From Halobacillus litoralis (GTDB lineage Bacteria; Bacillota; Bacilli; Bacillales; Halobacillaceae), in assembly GCF_009856445.1 (NCBI RefSeq), contig NZ_WMFA01000001.1, positions 744,001-808,000 on the forward strand: 64,000 nt of DNA, given 5' to 3'. Of this stretch, positions 54,921-63,296 are shown piece after piece. A program made the position numbers and the translations under genes. How positions within the stretch are numbered: the first letter of the stretch is position 1; each line of letters starts with the position of its first letter. The notes under the pieces are model-generated. The model was given only the letters and a program-made list of their open reading frames with translations. It did not search any database and was not told the DNA's origin.

Positions 54921-55094
54921 ATGAAAAAAGTGTATGAAGCACCGAAAGTTCTGGACCACCGCCCGATTAAATTTGAAACATCTCAAAGTTGGAACAAAGG
55001 ACATGGTCCTGTATCCGGAGATAACGGCAACAGTAATGGCCAAAAATATCCCCATGATCCATATCAACCTAAAAAGCCACACAAGCATAAGTGA
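54921..55094 (+). CDS. Second RiPP precursor with YxxP leader and Lys/His/Pro-rich tail
   Basis: This 57-residue ORF has a strong site (CAAGGAGGAAG) before ATG. The leader-like start MKKVYEAPKVLDHRPIKFET keeps the Y-x-x-P-x-V motif (Y5, P8, V10) read by PqqD-type proteins, and has Thr20. The following SQSWNKGHGPVSGDNGNSNG, then QKYPHDPYQPKKPHKHK, is rich in Gly, Asn, Pro, His and Lys. If cleavage followed the Thr -2 rule, the core would begin at Gln22 and have no acid at ring position 7-9. A Gly27-Asp34 eight-residue ring is possible only with cleavage after Lys26. I do not recognise a characterised product. Confidence 0.8.
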   Translation: MKKVYEAPKVLDHRPIKFETSQSWNKGHGPVSGDNGNSNGQKYPHDPYQPKKPHKHK

Positions 55095-55103
55095 GTGATA
55101 TTT

Positions 55104-55877
55104 ATGGAGAGTATGCTTACTAAGGTTGGCGAACATACATTTGAATTCTATGGAGATATGGAGACGGTAGAAAAGCTATATGGGTCGTTCATCCATAAAG
55201 AATCACACATAAATGACATGGGTGTTCTTTTAGAGACTGGTTATGGTAAATCCTTTGATAGTTATGAAGTCACCCATTTCATGGAAAATGGTTGGAATTA
55301 TCTTAAGCGGACAGATTTTCTCATAGAGTTCAGTCTAAAGTTAAAAACAGCCAAAATTCAATACTTCGATGAATTAGCTTTGAAGCACGCTTTTATGACA
55401 TTATACAGCACATTTATAACAGAAATAGAATGGGGATTATTGGTTCATTCTTCGTGTATGGCAGAGGGGGAGGCGGCTCACCTATTTGCAGGGGAATCGG
55501 GAGCAGGCAAATCAACGGTTGCTCATTTGTCATCTCCTAGAGTCCTGCTTTCAGATGAAGCCGCAATTTTGAAAGTAGAGGAGACAGGAATCAAAGTATT
55601 TGATTCACCATTCAGAAGTGATCAACCATCGACTGGTCTGGGCAGATCTTTCCCATTAGCAAGTATTGACTTCTTGATTCAGGCTCAATCGAATCATAGG
55701 GAATCACTTAAAGAGAGAGAGTCCTTCTTGGGATTAATGGATAAAGTTTTTTCTTGGTATTCCGACCCAATTTATACAATAACGTTAATCAGACTTATCA
55801 AGTTAACTGTAAATCAGGTTCCTGCATATAACCTTTATTTTAAGAAAGATCCTACGTTTTGGGAGTTGATTTCATGA
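55104..55877 (+). CDS. Second HPr kinase-like protein
   Basis: ATG 55104 is chosen, with a modest AAGTGAGTG site; ATG 55113 is also possible. The protein (about 257 residues) has the P-loop GESGAGKST at 130-138, preceded by LLVHSSCMAEGEAAHLFA and followed by LLSDEAAILKVEE, the same layout as the kinase at 50183. It may phosphorylate the second precursor, whose last residue is Lys rather than Ser, so the target would be internal. It overlaps the next PqqD-like gene by four bases. Confidence 0.82.
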   Translation: MESMLTKVGEHTFEFYGDMETVEKLYGSFIHKESHINDMGVLLETGYGKSFDSYEVTHFMENGWNYLKRTDFLIEFSLKLKTAKIQYFDELALKHAFMTLYSTFITEIEWGLLVHSSCMAEGEAAHLFAGESGAGKSTVAHLSSPRVLLSDEAAILKVEETGIKVFDSPFRSDQPSTGLGRSFPLASIDFLIQAQSNHRESLKERESFLGLMDKVFSWYSDPIYTITLIRLIKLTVNQVPAYNLYFKKDPTFWELIS

Positions 55878-56143
55878 GACCTTTATTAAAACGAAAAAAA
55901 CAGTATGAAGTAGTGGAAATGGACAAAGAGTGGATGGTTTTAGATTTAGAAGCTTACACCATCACGACTCTAAATGAAGTAGGGAGTTTTTGTTGGTCTA
56001 TACTTCATGAGGATAAATCCTTAGAAGATATGGTTGAAATGGTTGCCGAAGAGTATCGAATGGAACCAAGAGATGTGGAACATGATGTAACTCTCTTTAT
56101 AAACAAAATGAAGCACGTTGGATTGATTGAACATGTCTCTTGA
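55874..56143 (+). CDS. Second PqqD-like leader-binding protein
   Basis: ATG 55874 overlaps the kinase stop (ATGA). The 89-residue protein has the PqqD pattern WMVLDLEAYTITTLNEVGSFCW, split by the variable loop, and a C-terminal helix region ending GLIEHVS. It presumably binds the YxxP leader of the 54921 precursor. It overlaps the next gene by 11 bases. Confidence 0.87.
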   Translation: MRPLLKRKKQYEVVEMDKEWMVLDLEAYTITTLNEVGSFCWSILHEDKSLEDMVEMVAEEYRMEPRDVEHDVTLFINKMKHVGLIEHVS

Positions 56144-56582
56144 TTCTCCAACCCGTTTAGTTATTGCGGAGGTGCTTTTATCAAAAGGTGGGATCGATCT
56201 GCCTGCTACGGGTACTAGCATGTATCCCTTAATCCGTGAAGGTGATGTATGCCGTTTTGTACCCTTAGATTGTGAAAATCTTAAAAAAGGTGATATTCTG
56301 CTTTATCAATCGAACCATGGGCAGTTGACTGCTCATCGTTTGATTCATAAGGCGGGCGATGCCTATCTTTTTAAAGGAGATTCTAATCTTGGTAAGGATG
56401 ATTGGGTGTATTCAGATCAGCTTTTAGGAAAAATGTTGTACATTTGTAAAAGCTATAAAGTTATTCACCTCAACGGATTATTAGGGAAAACATGGACTTG
56501 GTCTATCCTTACATTTCCTTCAGTTTCTAAAGTATTGAAAAGGTTCTTAGCATTGAAATCAAATTACATGATGAAGCGGTGA
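56133..56582 (+). CDS. S24/S26-like peptidase of the second cassette
   Basis: ATG 56133 lies inside the end of the PqqD-like gene. The 149-residue protein has ATGTSMYPLIREGD near residue 28, the signal-peptidase-type Ser box SMYP, then KGDILLYQSN and TAHRLIHKAGDAYLFKGDSN. Ser plus His and Asp, with no obvious catalytic lysine, fit the S26B (SipW/ER-type) layout. It has no strong membrane anchor at the N-terminus. In this cassette it takes the place where a B2 leader protease would be expected, so it may cleave the second precursor; this is inference. Confidence 0.75.
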   Translation: MSLDSPTRLVIAEVLLSKGGIDLPATGTSMYPLIREGDVCRFVPLDCENLKKGDILLYQSNHGQLTAHRLIHKAGDAYLFKGDSNLGKDDWVYSDQLLGKMLYICKSYKVIHLNGLLGKTWTWSILTFPSVSKVLKRFLALKSNYMMKR

Positions 56583-58380
56583 GTATGTTGAATATCACGG
56601 ATTTGAAATCATACTTTTCATTATACGAAATCAAGCGGACGTTTTATTTATTAGCTCCTTATATTAAAAGGCATAAAGGTCCTTATCTTGGGTTATTTAT
56701 TCTGATGTTCATAGATATTGCTCTTGTAATAGCCTTCGCCTGGTTCTTCGGGAATATCATAGACGCTGCGGTACAAAGTGATTTCAGTCGCCTTCAAACG
56801 ATGGTTCTTGCAGGTATCGGAATCTCAGTAGTAAGTATGAGTGTGAATTTCATTGATACTTTATTTGAAACGAAGGCCTTGAATGCGGTGAAGAGAGATT
56901 TAAATGTGGACCTATACAGCCATGTTTTAAAAATGAATGGAAAAGACTTTTCTCATTATCATTCAGGTGAGTTGATGTCTCATTTTACGAATAACCTTCA
57001 CCAGATTGACGGTGTCATAGGGAGAGGGTTAATCAATCTTGTTCGACTTCCCTTAATTGCCTGTGCCGCTCTTATTTATATTCTATATATTAATTGGATT
57101 CTTTCACTGCTCGTGCTTTTAGTAGTTCCTCTGGCCCTCATAGGAGGCGCTTTATTCGGGTTCTTATTAAAAAATAACAGCCGTAAAATCCATGAACTGA
57201 TCGGTGGAATCACAAAAAGCTTAAACGAAACGTTTCAAGGAATGACGGTTATACGCTCATTTACTTTGGAGCATTTATTTATGAAGAATTATAAAAAGAA
57301 AAATGATGAGTTATACGACCTTGAAATGAAAGATGCTAAGTTACGAGGTTGGTTCTACACGGGAGGAGAAGCTGTAGGAACGATCACATTTTTAGTCAGT
57401 GTACTTGTAGGAGCTTTTTTTGTGACGGATCAAGTCTTAACGGTTGGTGCATTGCTAACATTCATCAATTTGGTGAACCATTTAGTTTATCCTTTGACAG
57501 GGCTTGCCGGCCGTGGGCTGGTTATCAACGCTCTGCATCAGCATTAGAACGAGTCTTTCACCTGCTTGATCGGGCACAAGAAACTCCAGGAACTGCCGAA
57601 CCTTTAATAAATCATTCAACTCTTCCTCCTATTTCTTTTCATAACGTTGTCTTCAGTTATGATGGGAAGTCGAACGTGATTAAAGATATGAATCTAGATT
57701 TACCTACGGGAAAAATGACAGCGATTGTCGGACCAAGCGGAGCGGGGAAGTCTACATTGTTTCAGCTTCTTCAAGGTTTTTATAAACCGACTACAGGATC
57801 CATAATTTTTAATGGACAATCCATTAATCAGATGAATTTAGCAGCGAGGAGACAATTGATCGCCTATGTTCCCCAGGAATCCTTCTTATTTAGTGGGTCT
57901 CTAAAGGAGAATCTAATGTACGCCCGTCCAGCTATAACACATACGGAAATAATTCAGGCGGCTAAAGCTGCGAATATACATGATTTCATAGAATCGTTAC
58001 CCCATGGGTACGACACAGAGATAGGTGAGCGGGGAGTTAAACTCTCTGGTGGACAAAAACAGAGAGTTGCCATTGCCAGAGCTTTTTTGAAAAATTCCCC
58101 TATTCTTCTTTTAGATGAAGCTACATCGTCATTAGATCACGAAACTGAGTTTTTGGTGAAAGAAGCTCTTGATCGTTTGATGGTAGGGAGAACTACTCTA
58201 GTCATTGCCCATCGATTGTCTACGATAAGACATGCTGTTCACATGGTGGTTATGGACAAAGGGGAAGTAATCCAGCAAGGAAATCATGAGCAATTGATTA
58301 ATGAGGACGGGTTGTACCGGGATTTGTATGAGAAGCAGTTTTTCTTAAAAGAGGGCCATGCCTTGAAAGTTCATGCATAA
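56579..58380 (+). pseudogene. ABC transporter, fused permease and ATPase, with a one-base frameshift
   Basis: The first frame starts at GTG 56579 (GTGA overlap with the peptidase stop). It encodes five or six membrane segments and runs off-frame after YPLTGLAGRG. The frame from just after 57511 continues as WAGYQRSASALERVFHLLD and a complete ATPase: Walker A GPSGAGKST (57730), YVPQESFLFSGS, LSGGQKQRV and LLLDEATSSLD. Restoring one base in ccgtggg (57511-57517) gives GLAGR-WAGYQRS, the normal ABC exporter sequence, and a protein of about 600 residues. Either the exporter is disrupted or the base is a sequencing error. It would export the second peptide. Confidence 0.85.
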
Positions 58381-58388
58381 GGAGGGAT

Positions 58389-59462
58389 ATGGGTGTGATT
58401 TACACATTCGTTAACCAACTTTATTCTAATTGCTCCTTTAGTGGGGTGGATTTTAGAATCTTAATTGAAGAGGTTGATAAGGATGGTGTATCTCCTCAAA
58501 TCTATGCACTGTTGGTTGAACAGGGGAGGCTGGAAGAAACCCCTCATTTCTTTCAAGTGCGTTTGCTAGAGAAAGTAAAACATAATCGATATTCATCTGT
58601 GTTTATTAAATGTGAAACAGACAGGATTCTTACTGAGTGTGATAAACAGCAATATGAGGTCATTCCATTGAAGGGTATTTACTTTGCTGAAGACTATTAT
58701 GGTGATTATTCCCACCGTACGACTAGTGATATTGACATTTTAATAAGAAAAGAACGACTGGATGATGTTATTCAATTAGTGAAAGATTTAGGATTCGTGG
58801 AAGAAGAAACCCATATTTCGGGTCATTTTCATCGCTCTTTCAGTAAACCTCTGCCCCATTCAGCTATTCCTTTGACGGTAGAGCTTCACTGGGAATTGAT
58901 GAGACCTGATACTTCTTCTGTGGATACAGATTTTTTGTGGTCTCGATCTGTACCATTTAAAAGTTACGACAATATAAAAAAGCTATCTCCTACACACACT
59001 TTTTATTTTATGTGCCTCCATGCTTGGAGACACAATCTCGATTCAATAAAACATGACCTGGATGTTATTCAGACTATGAAACATATGCCTAGGAATCTAG
59101 CAGCGGTATTACAATTAGCCAAACGTCATCAAACCTATAAACGTCTAACCCGGACGTTAGCCATTTTATACGAACGCTATCCTATTCTTCGTGAAAGATA
59201 TCCGTCTCCTCAGGTTAAAGCTCTTTGGTTTCATAAAATCGAGAAATTCAACTGGAGTAAAGCAATGATTTTTTTCGACTATCAAGTGTTAAGCTATGAT
59301 TCGTTGAAACACCGAATAACAGAAACAGGAAGGTTGTTTTTCTCTCCTGAAAGCAGGAAATATGGTCAATTGAAACTCAAAAAAATAAAGAGTAGGTTGA
59401 TTTACTTATATATAAGGCAGAAGCAGCAGGTACGCAATATGATTAAGGCCATTAAGTTATAG
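58389..59462 (+). CDS. Second nucleotidyltransferase-like protein (PF14907-type)
   Basis: The 357-residue protein parallels the one at 51887. It has PLKGIYFAEDYYGDYSHRTTSDIDILI with Asp114 and Asp116 as the presumed metal ligands, then LTVELHWELMRPDT and MCLHAWRHNLDSIKHDLDVI. It starts at ATG 58389 after AAGGAGGGATATGGG (alternatives are nearby). It is the last member of the second RiPP cassette and suggests that the second peptide gets the same kind of tailoring as the first. Confidence 0.83.
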   Translation: MGVIYTFVNQLYSNCSFSGVDFRILIEEVDKDGVSPQIYALLVEQGRLEETPHFFQVRLLEKVKHNRYSSVFIKCETDRILTECDKQQYEVIPLKGIYFAEDYYGDYSHRTTSDIDILIRKERLDDVIQLVKDLGFVEEETHISGHFHRSFSKPLPHSAIPLTVELHWELMRPDTSSVDTDFLWSRSVPFKSYDNIKKLSPTHTFYFMCLHAWRHNLDSIKHDLDVIQTMKHMPRNLAAVLQLAKRHQTYKRLTRTLAILYERYPILRERYPSPQVKALWFHKIEKFNWSKAMIFFDYQVLSYDSLKHRITETGRLFFSPESRKYGQLKLKKIKSRLIYLYIRQKQQVRNMIKAIKL

Positions 59463-59480
59463 TTTCGGAGGGAATGACGG

Positions 59481-60458
59481 GTGAAAAGAATGATCATCTT
59501 ATTTATGATAGCCACTATACTTTTAATCATTTTAGTCATTCCTTATACTATTTGGGATAACAAGAGGGTAAAAATAGTTAATGAAGCAATTGTTGTAAAA
59601 GAATTACCAGATGGACTTCATGATTTTAAAATATTACAGGTGTCTGACCTTCATGAAAAGTCGTTTGGTAAAAATCAAAAAAAATTAATAGATCAAATAA
59701 ATTCCTTGGAGTATGATCTGATTCTATTTACTGGAGACATGATGGATGGTGTAAACAGTGAAAATACAGCACCATATTTTAGACTTATCGAAGGAGTTAA
59801 AAATAAGGAATATGCTTACTATGTTGCTGGTAATACAGACCCGTCCAATTATGATATAGATCAAGGGCAATTGGTTAAAAGTGATTTTATTGAGAAAATG
59901 GAAAAACGCGGGGTGAAACTCCTTGAGTCAATTGAAATCATTGAGCACAAAGGGGAACGACTGAACCTCCTTGATTTCGAACTTTCTATTCTGAAGCCTG
60001 AGAATGGGTTTGTTGTAGCAAATGGGAGAGTGAAGCCAAAGTATTCTCAAACAGAGCCTTATATCCAATACCATAATCAATTATTGCAAGAATTAACTCA
60101 AATGAATGATGAAGGGATTACAATAGCGCTCAATCACTATCCCGTGTCTGACCCACGAGTCGATCAGATTAATAAGACTTCTTATTATAGTTTTGGGAAA
60201 TACGATCTAATTATTGCTGGCCACTATCATGGTGGACAAATCCGCTTACCTTTTTTGGGTGCGCTTTTTATTCCGGAACCTTTTTATAGAAATGGAGGGT
60301 TTATCCCTCCAAGAAATCGTGTGAAAGGACTTTGGGAATATAGAGGGACAAAACAATATGTAAGTGCGGGCTTAGGTAGTAGTGATGCTATAAATCTTCT
60401 GAACTTTCGTTTGTTTAACACTCCGGAAATCAATTTGATTACCTTGAAAAAAGGTTAG
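59481..60458 (+). CDS. Membrane-anchored calcineurin-like metallophosphoesterase (YkuE-like)
   Basis: The 325-residue protein starts at GTG 59481 after CGGAGGG, with one membrane segment (about 4-25). Metallophosphatase motifs are VSDLHEKSF, FTGDMMDG, AGNTDPSNYD, LNHYPVSD and AGHYHGGQIRLP. The third motif has Thr where the family has His (GNH), a change in a residue that assists phosphate cleavage. Relatives act on membrane-associated phosphate esters. It may belong to the preceding unit or be independent. Its link to the RiPP cassettes is only by position, 18 bases downstream. Confidence 0.85.
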   Translation: MKRMIILFMIATILLIILVIPYTIWDNKRVKIVNEAIVVKELPDGLHDFKILQVSDLHEKSFGKNQKKLIDQINSLEYDLILFTGDMMDGVNSENTAPYFRLIEGVKNKEYAYYVAGNTDPSNYDIDQGQLVKSDFIEKMEKRGVKLLESIEIIEHKGERLNLLDFELSILKPENGFVVANGRVKPKYSQTEPYIQYHNQLLQELTQMNDEGITIALNHYPVSDPRVDQINKTSYYSFGKYDLIIAGHYHGGQIRLPFLGALFIPEPFYRNGGFIPPRNRVKGLWEYRGTKQYVSAGLGSSDAINLLNFRLFNTPEINLITLKKG

Positions 60459-60521
60459 TAATCTTAGTTGGAAAATTATATAATAGGTTTAGATTGCTAT
60501 AAAGATGGAGTGAAATGAAAG

Positions 60522-61463
60522 ATGAGTCGTTCAAAAAAACACGAGAAGAAAAAAGGCCGATGGTGGAAAGTTTCCCTTGTATTATTAGTAATGTTATTAA
60601 TTCCGGCAGGAGTATATAGTTACTCCCTTTACAGTGGGGCCAAAAACACGGTGGATTCAAAAATGCACAAAGAAGTCGCATCCATCGATCATGAACTGAC
60701 AGAGAAAAAGCGTAAGGAAAAGGAACCACTTAACATTTTGCTGATGGGCGTCGATGAAAGAGCCGGAGATTCCGGGCGTTCTGATGCTTTAATGGTATTG
60801 TCTGTCGATCCAAATGACAATCGCAGCCAAATCATCAGCATTCCACGTGACACACGGACAGAGATGGTGGGCAATTCTTCTCATTCTGGAAAACAGGATA
60901 AAATCAATCATGCTTACGCCTTTGGTGGAGCAGATATGGCTATCCAAACGGTAGAGAACTTCCTGGAGATCAACCTGGACTATTATGTCCAAGTGAACAT
61001 GGAAGGTTTGGAAGAAATGGTGGATGCCGTTGGTGGAATCACCATCCAAAACGATATCGAATGGTACGGGAAGAATAACTTCCATTATAAAAAAGGTGAA
61101 TTGACCATGGATGGCGAAGAAGCTCTCGGCTATGTGCGTATGCGCTATGACGATCCTAAAGGTGACCTTGGTCGTAACGAACGTCAACGTAAAGTTATTC
61201 AAGGGATTGTTGATAAAGGGATGAATGTCGGATCCATCAATAAAATCGGTAACGTCATGGACGTACTTGGAAAGAATGTCTCCACAAATATGGACTTCAG
61301 TACGATGCAGGATTTAATGAAGAACTATAGTGGGGCGAGAGAAAATCTTTCTACCTACCAGATGACAGGTAGTGGGACCAAAATTAATGGAATCTATTAT
61401 TTAGAAGTGCCTGATCAGGAAGTCCAGGAAGTTCGGGAAATGATTCTGGATTACAATTCATAA
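60522..61463 (+). CDS. LytR-CpsA-Psr (LCP) family cell wall ligase
   Basis: The 313-residue protein has a basic cytoplasmic tail, a membrane segment (about 15-36), and an extracellular LCP domain: NILLMGVDERAGDSGRSDALM, IISIPRDTRTEM, DKINHAYAFGG and RYDDPKGDLGRNERQRKVI, which include the Arg and Asp residues that bind the pyrophosphate of lipid-linked polymer. LCP enzymes (TagT/U/V) attach teichoic acids or capsule to peptidoglycan. It could anchor the exopolysaccharide encoded here. TATAAT at 60479 may be a -10 element without a good -35. A terminator follows. Confidence 0.92.
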   Translation: MSRSKKHEKKKGRWWKVSLVLLVMLLIPAGVYSYSLYSGAKNTVDSKMHKEVASIDHELTEKKRKEKEPLNILLMGVDERAGDSGRSDALMVLSVDPNDNRSQIISIPRDTRTEMVGNSSHSGKQDKINHAYAFGGADMAIQTVENFLEINLDYYVQVNMEGLEEMVDAVGGITIQNDIEWYGKNNFHYKKGELTMDGEEALGYVRMRYDDPKGDLGRNERQRKVIQGIVDKGMNVGSINKIGNVMDVLGKNVSTNMDFSTMQDLMKNYSGARENLSTYQMTGSGTKINGIYYLEVPDQEVQEVREMILDYNS

Positions 61464-61470
61464 GTTTTAA

Positions 61471-61500
61471 AAGCTGCTCTTATAAGAGCGGCTTTTTTTC
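61471..61500 (+). terminator. Terminator of the LCP gene
   Basis: AAGCTGCTCTTA pairs with TAAGAGCGGCTT (one G-U pair) in a near-continuous stem, followed by TTTTT and C. It closes the rightward block before the leftward sugar genes. Confidence 0.88.
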
Positions 61501-61607
61501 TTTGCTTAGATTTGGTAATAGAATAATGGCGAAATAAATATTACCCGGGAAATTATTGTCTATTTTTCATTAAGAAATGCAAAAGAATGGGGGGGGGTTC
61601 AATTAGA

Positions 61608-61655
61608 AAAGACCTGAAGCGTGACTGGGGAGTCCTTCACGCTTCAGGTCTTTAA
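61608..61655 (-). terminator. Terminator of the leftward sugar-metabolism unit
   Basis: AAGACCTGAAGCGTGA pairs with TCACGCTTCAGGTCTT across a 12-base loop. A residues lie at the left edge and T residues at the right. It sits 27 bases beyond the NagB-like stop codon. Confidence 0.88.
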
Positions 61656-61681
61656 CTCTTAATGGCCTTGGCTTGCTAAGG

Positions 61682-62482
61682 CTAATTGATCACTTTACGG
61701 GCCGTTTCTTTCGTAGCTATAAACTTCAGGTCTGCATGGTTTTGAAGTAAGGTGACTGGATATCGGACATCTTCTTTCCCGCAGGTGGCTTGGTAAAAGG
61801 CTTCTTGCTGCCACGCTCCTCCATCACAATAAAGTCGGATTTTCCTTGCATTCATAATATCTTTCATTCCTAAGGTAATGGCCATCGGGGGGAATTCATC
61901 AAAACTTCCGCCATTGTTCCGAATACTATTCATCACCTGTGTTTCGGGAGCTAAGGATAGAATTCGAGTTTTGGAGTTTCTGAATTCTTCGATGGTCACT
62001 TGATGGAAGCGGGAGATGACAGGTTCATTAAAAGCGACATGCCCGTGCACCCCTACTCCTCCCAAACATAAATCAATGCCTCCAACCTGCTCCATTTGGA
62101 TGCTTATATCATCGATATTGTACACATCAGGAAAATGACGCTGATCTTTCGGGGGCCTGAGAGAAGGATGGAGGCTTTCGTAAAATTCGTTCATGAACTT
62201 TTTGAAGCTGTATGCGTGATCTTCGTCAATGGGACGCCCCTGCCAATCCAGGTATTCATCCATGTTGAAGATATGAACGTTCTTCCAAGAAATTTCTTCG
62301 TCATTCGTGATGCGGGCTAGGATGGGGTACGGGCGAACAGGTCCTACGGGCAAAATCAGTCTGGTAAGTAAGTTTTGTCTATTACGCTCCTGGATAAAAT
62401 CAGCCAAATAACGGGCGAAGTGATGGGCTGATTCTTCTGGACCTTCTGTCAAAGTGTAGGAAACGTCTCGTTTTTTCATCAT
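61682..62482 (-). CDS. Divergent glucosamine-6-phosphate deaminase/isomerase-like protein (NagB family)
   Basis: The 266-residue protein shows NagB landmarks: FNMDEYLDW (the proton-transfer Asp), GGVGVHGHVAFNEP, and FPPMAITLGMKDIMNARKI. Two usual motifs are changed. The phosphate loop TGSTP is replaced by PVGPVRPYP, and the DGH of the catalytic triad reads HGH. The His and Glu of GHxAFNE remain. So it likely acts on a different amino or keto sugar than GlcN6P. A GGAGGGAA site precedes the tandem ATG start. It is the third gene of a leftward unit with an amidohydrolase and an oxidoreductase. Confidence 0.82.
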   Translation of the reverse strand: MMKKRDVSYTLTEGPEESAHHFARYLADFIQERNRQNLLTRLILPVGPVRPYPILARITNDEEISWKNVHIFNMDEYLDWQGRPIDEDHAYSFKKFMNEFYESLHPSLRPPKDQRHFPDVYNIDDISIQMEQVGGIDLCLGGVGVHGHVAFNEPVISRFHQVTIEEFRNSKTRILSLAPETQVMNSIRNNGGSFDEFPPMAITLGMKDIMNARKIRLYCDGGAWQQEAFYQATCGKEDVRYPVTLLQNHADLKFIATKETARKVIN

Positions 62483-62492
62483 TTCCCTCCAA

Positions 62493-63284
62493 TTACAATT
62501 TTAGGATAGATTTCATATTCTCAGAAAAAATACGGTGCTGAGTCTTTTCGTCCAGATTAAGGAGCTGAAATAGCTTTTTATGGTCGTTATAAGAAGATTG
62601 CAAGTCATCGTAATGAACATCTGAACCGAACAAGATTTTTTCAAAAGCTCCCTCCCAATAGAATAGATCCTGAAAGAAAGAAGGAGATTTCCGGTTCCTC
62701 CAACCCATGGGTGATCCGGATAGGTCGACATAAGCATTGGGATGAAAGCGAGCCATCATAGCTGCCTCCTCGTGCCATGGCATTCCTAAATGAGCGATAA
62801 ACATAATCAAGTTAGGGAAGGATCGCGCCACACGGTCTAACATCACCGGACGCATACGGGCAGATGAAACATCATCCTGCTGATCCACTTTCGTTTGCAG
62901 AATGAAGCCTGTATGGAAAAGGACAGGCATGCCCAGTTCTTCAATCTTCGCATAGATGGGATCATAGCGGGGGTCATCATAATTGTGCAAAGGCCGCGTC
63001 GTTTTAATTCCTCTAAAACCCTGGGTATATAAGCGTTCGACGTCTTCTACTGTCGACTCCCCTAAACGGATAACCCCAAATCCAATCACACGGTCAGGAT
63101 ACTCTTTCATCGCTTTCCTGACATCTTCATTTGTAGGTGAAAGGTCTCCAAGCCAGTTATCTGAGGGGAGACCGAGACCGCTTAAGCAGACACGCTCAAT
63201 ACCGATCTCATCCATCTGTTTTATTAAGCTCTCCATATAATTTGGGACGTTGAGAATGTGGTGGTGCATATCAATGACACTCAT
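62493..63284 (-). CDS. Amidohydrolase family 2 protein (TIM-barrel metal hydrolase)
   Basis: The 263-residue protein opens VIDMHHHIL, with the D-x-H-x-H metal motif. It then shows GFRGIKTTRPLHNYDDPRYD, VLFHTGF, FIAHLGMPWHEEA and ILFGSDVHYDD, the further metal and catalytic residues of the PF04909 family. These enzymes hydrolyse or decarboxylate small cyclic substrates such as lactones and carboxylated rings. With the neighbours it may open a sugar lactone produced by the oxidoreductase. AAAGGAGGAAAAG precedes the start on the coding strand. It lies 10 bases from the NagB-like gene. Confidence 0.87.
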   Translation of the reverse strand: MSVIDMHHHILNVPNYMESLIKQMDEIGIERVCLSGLGLPSDNWLGDLSPTNEDVRKAMKEYPDRVIGFGVIRLGESTVEDVERLYTQGFRGIKTTRPLHNYDDPRYDPIYAKIEELGMPVLFHTGFILQTKVDQQDDVSSARMRPVMLDRVARSFPNLIMFIAHLGMPWHEEAAMMARFHPNAYVDLSGSPMGWRNRKSPSFFQDLFYWEGAFEKILFGSDVHYDDLQSSYNDHKKLFQLLNLDEKTQHRIFSENMKSILKL

Positions 63285-63296
63285 ACTTTTCCTCCT

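Noticed and set aside
57349-57540. Separate start for the ATPase half at 57349
   Set aside because: The first 50 or so residues of that frame are the out-of-frame copy of the permease; the meaningful sequence begins at WAGYQRS after about 57513.
60479-60484. TATAAT before the LCP gene as a sigma-A promoter
   Set aside because: No acceptable -35 hexamer at 16-18 bp; not called as a separate feature.
61589-61597. Run of nine G between the LCP terminator and the NagB-like unit
   Set aside because: It lies between two terminators in non-coding DNA, so slippage would have no visible effect.
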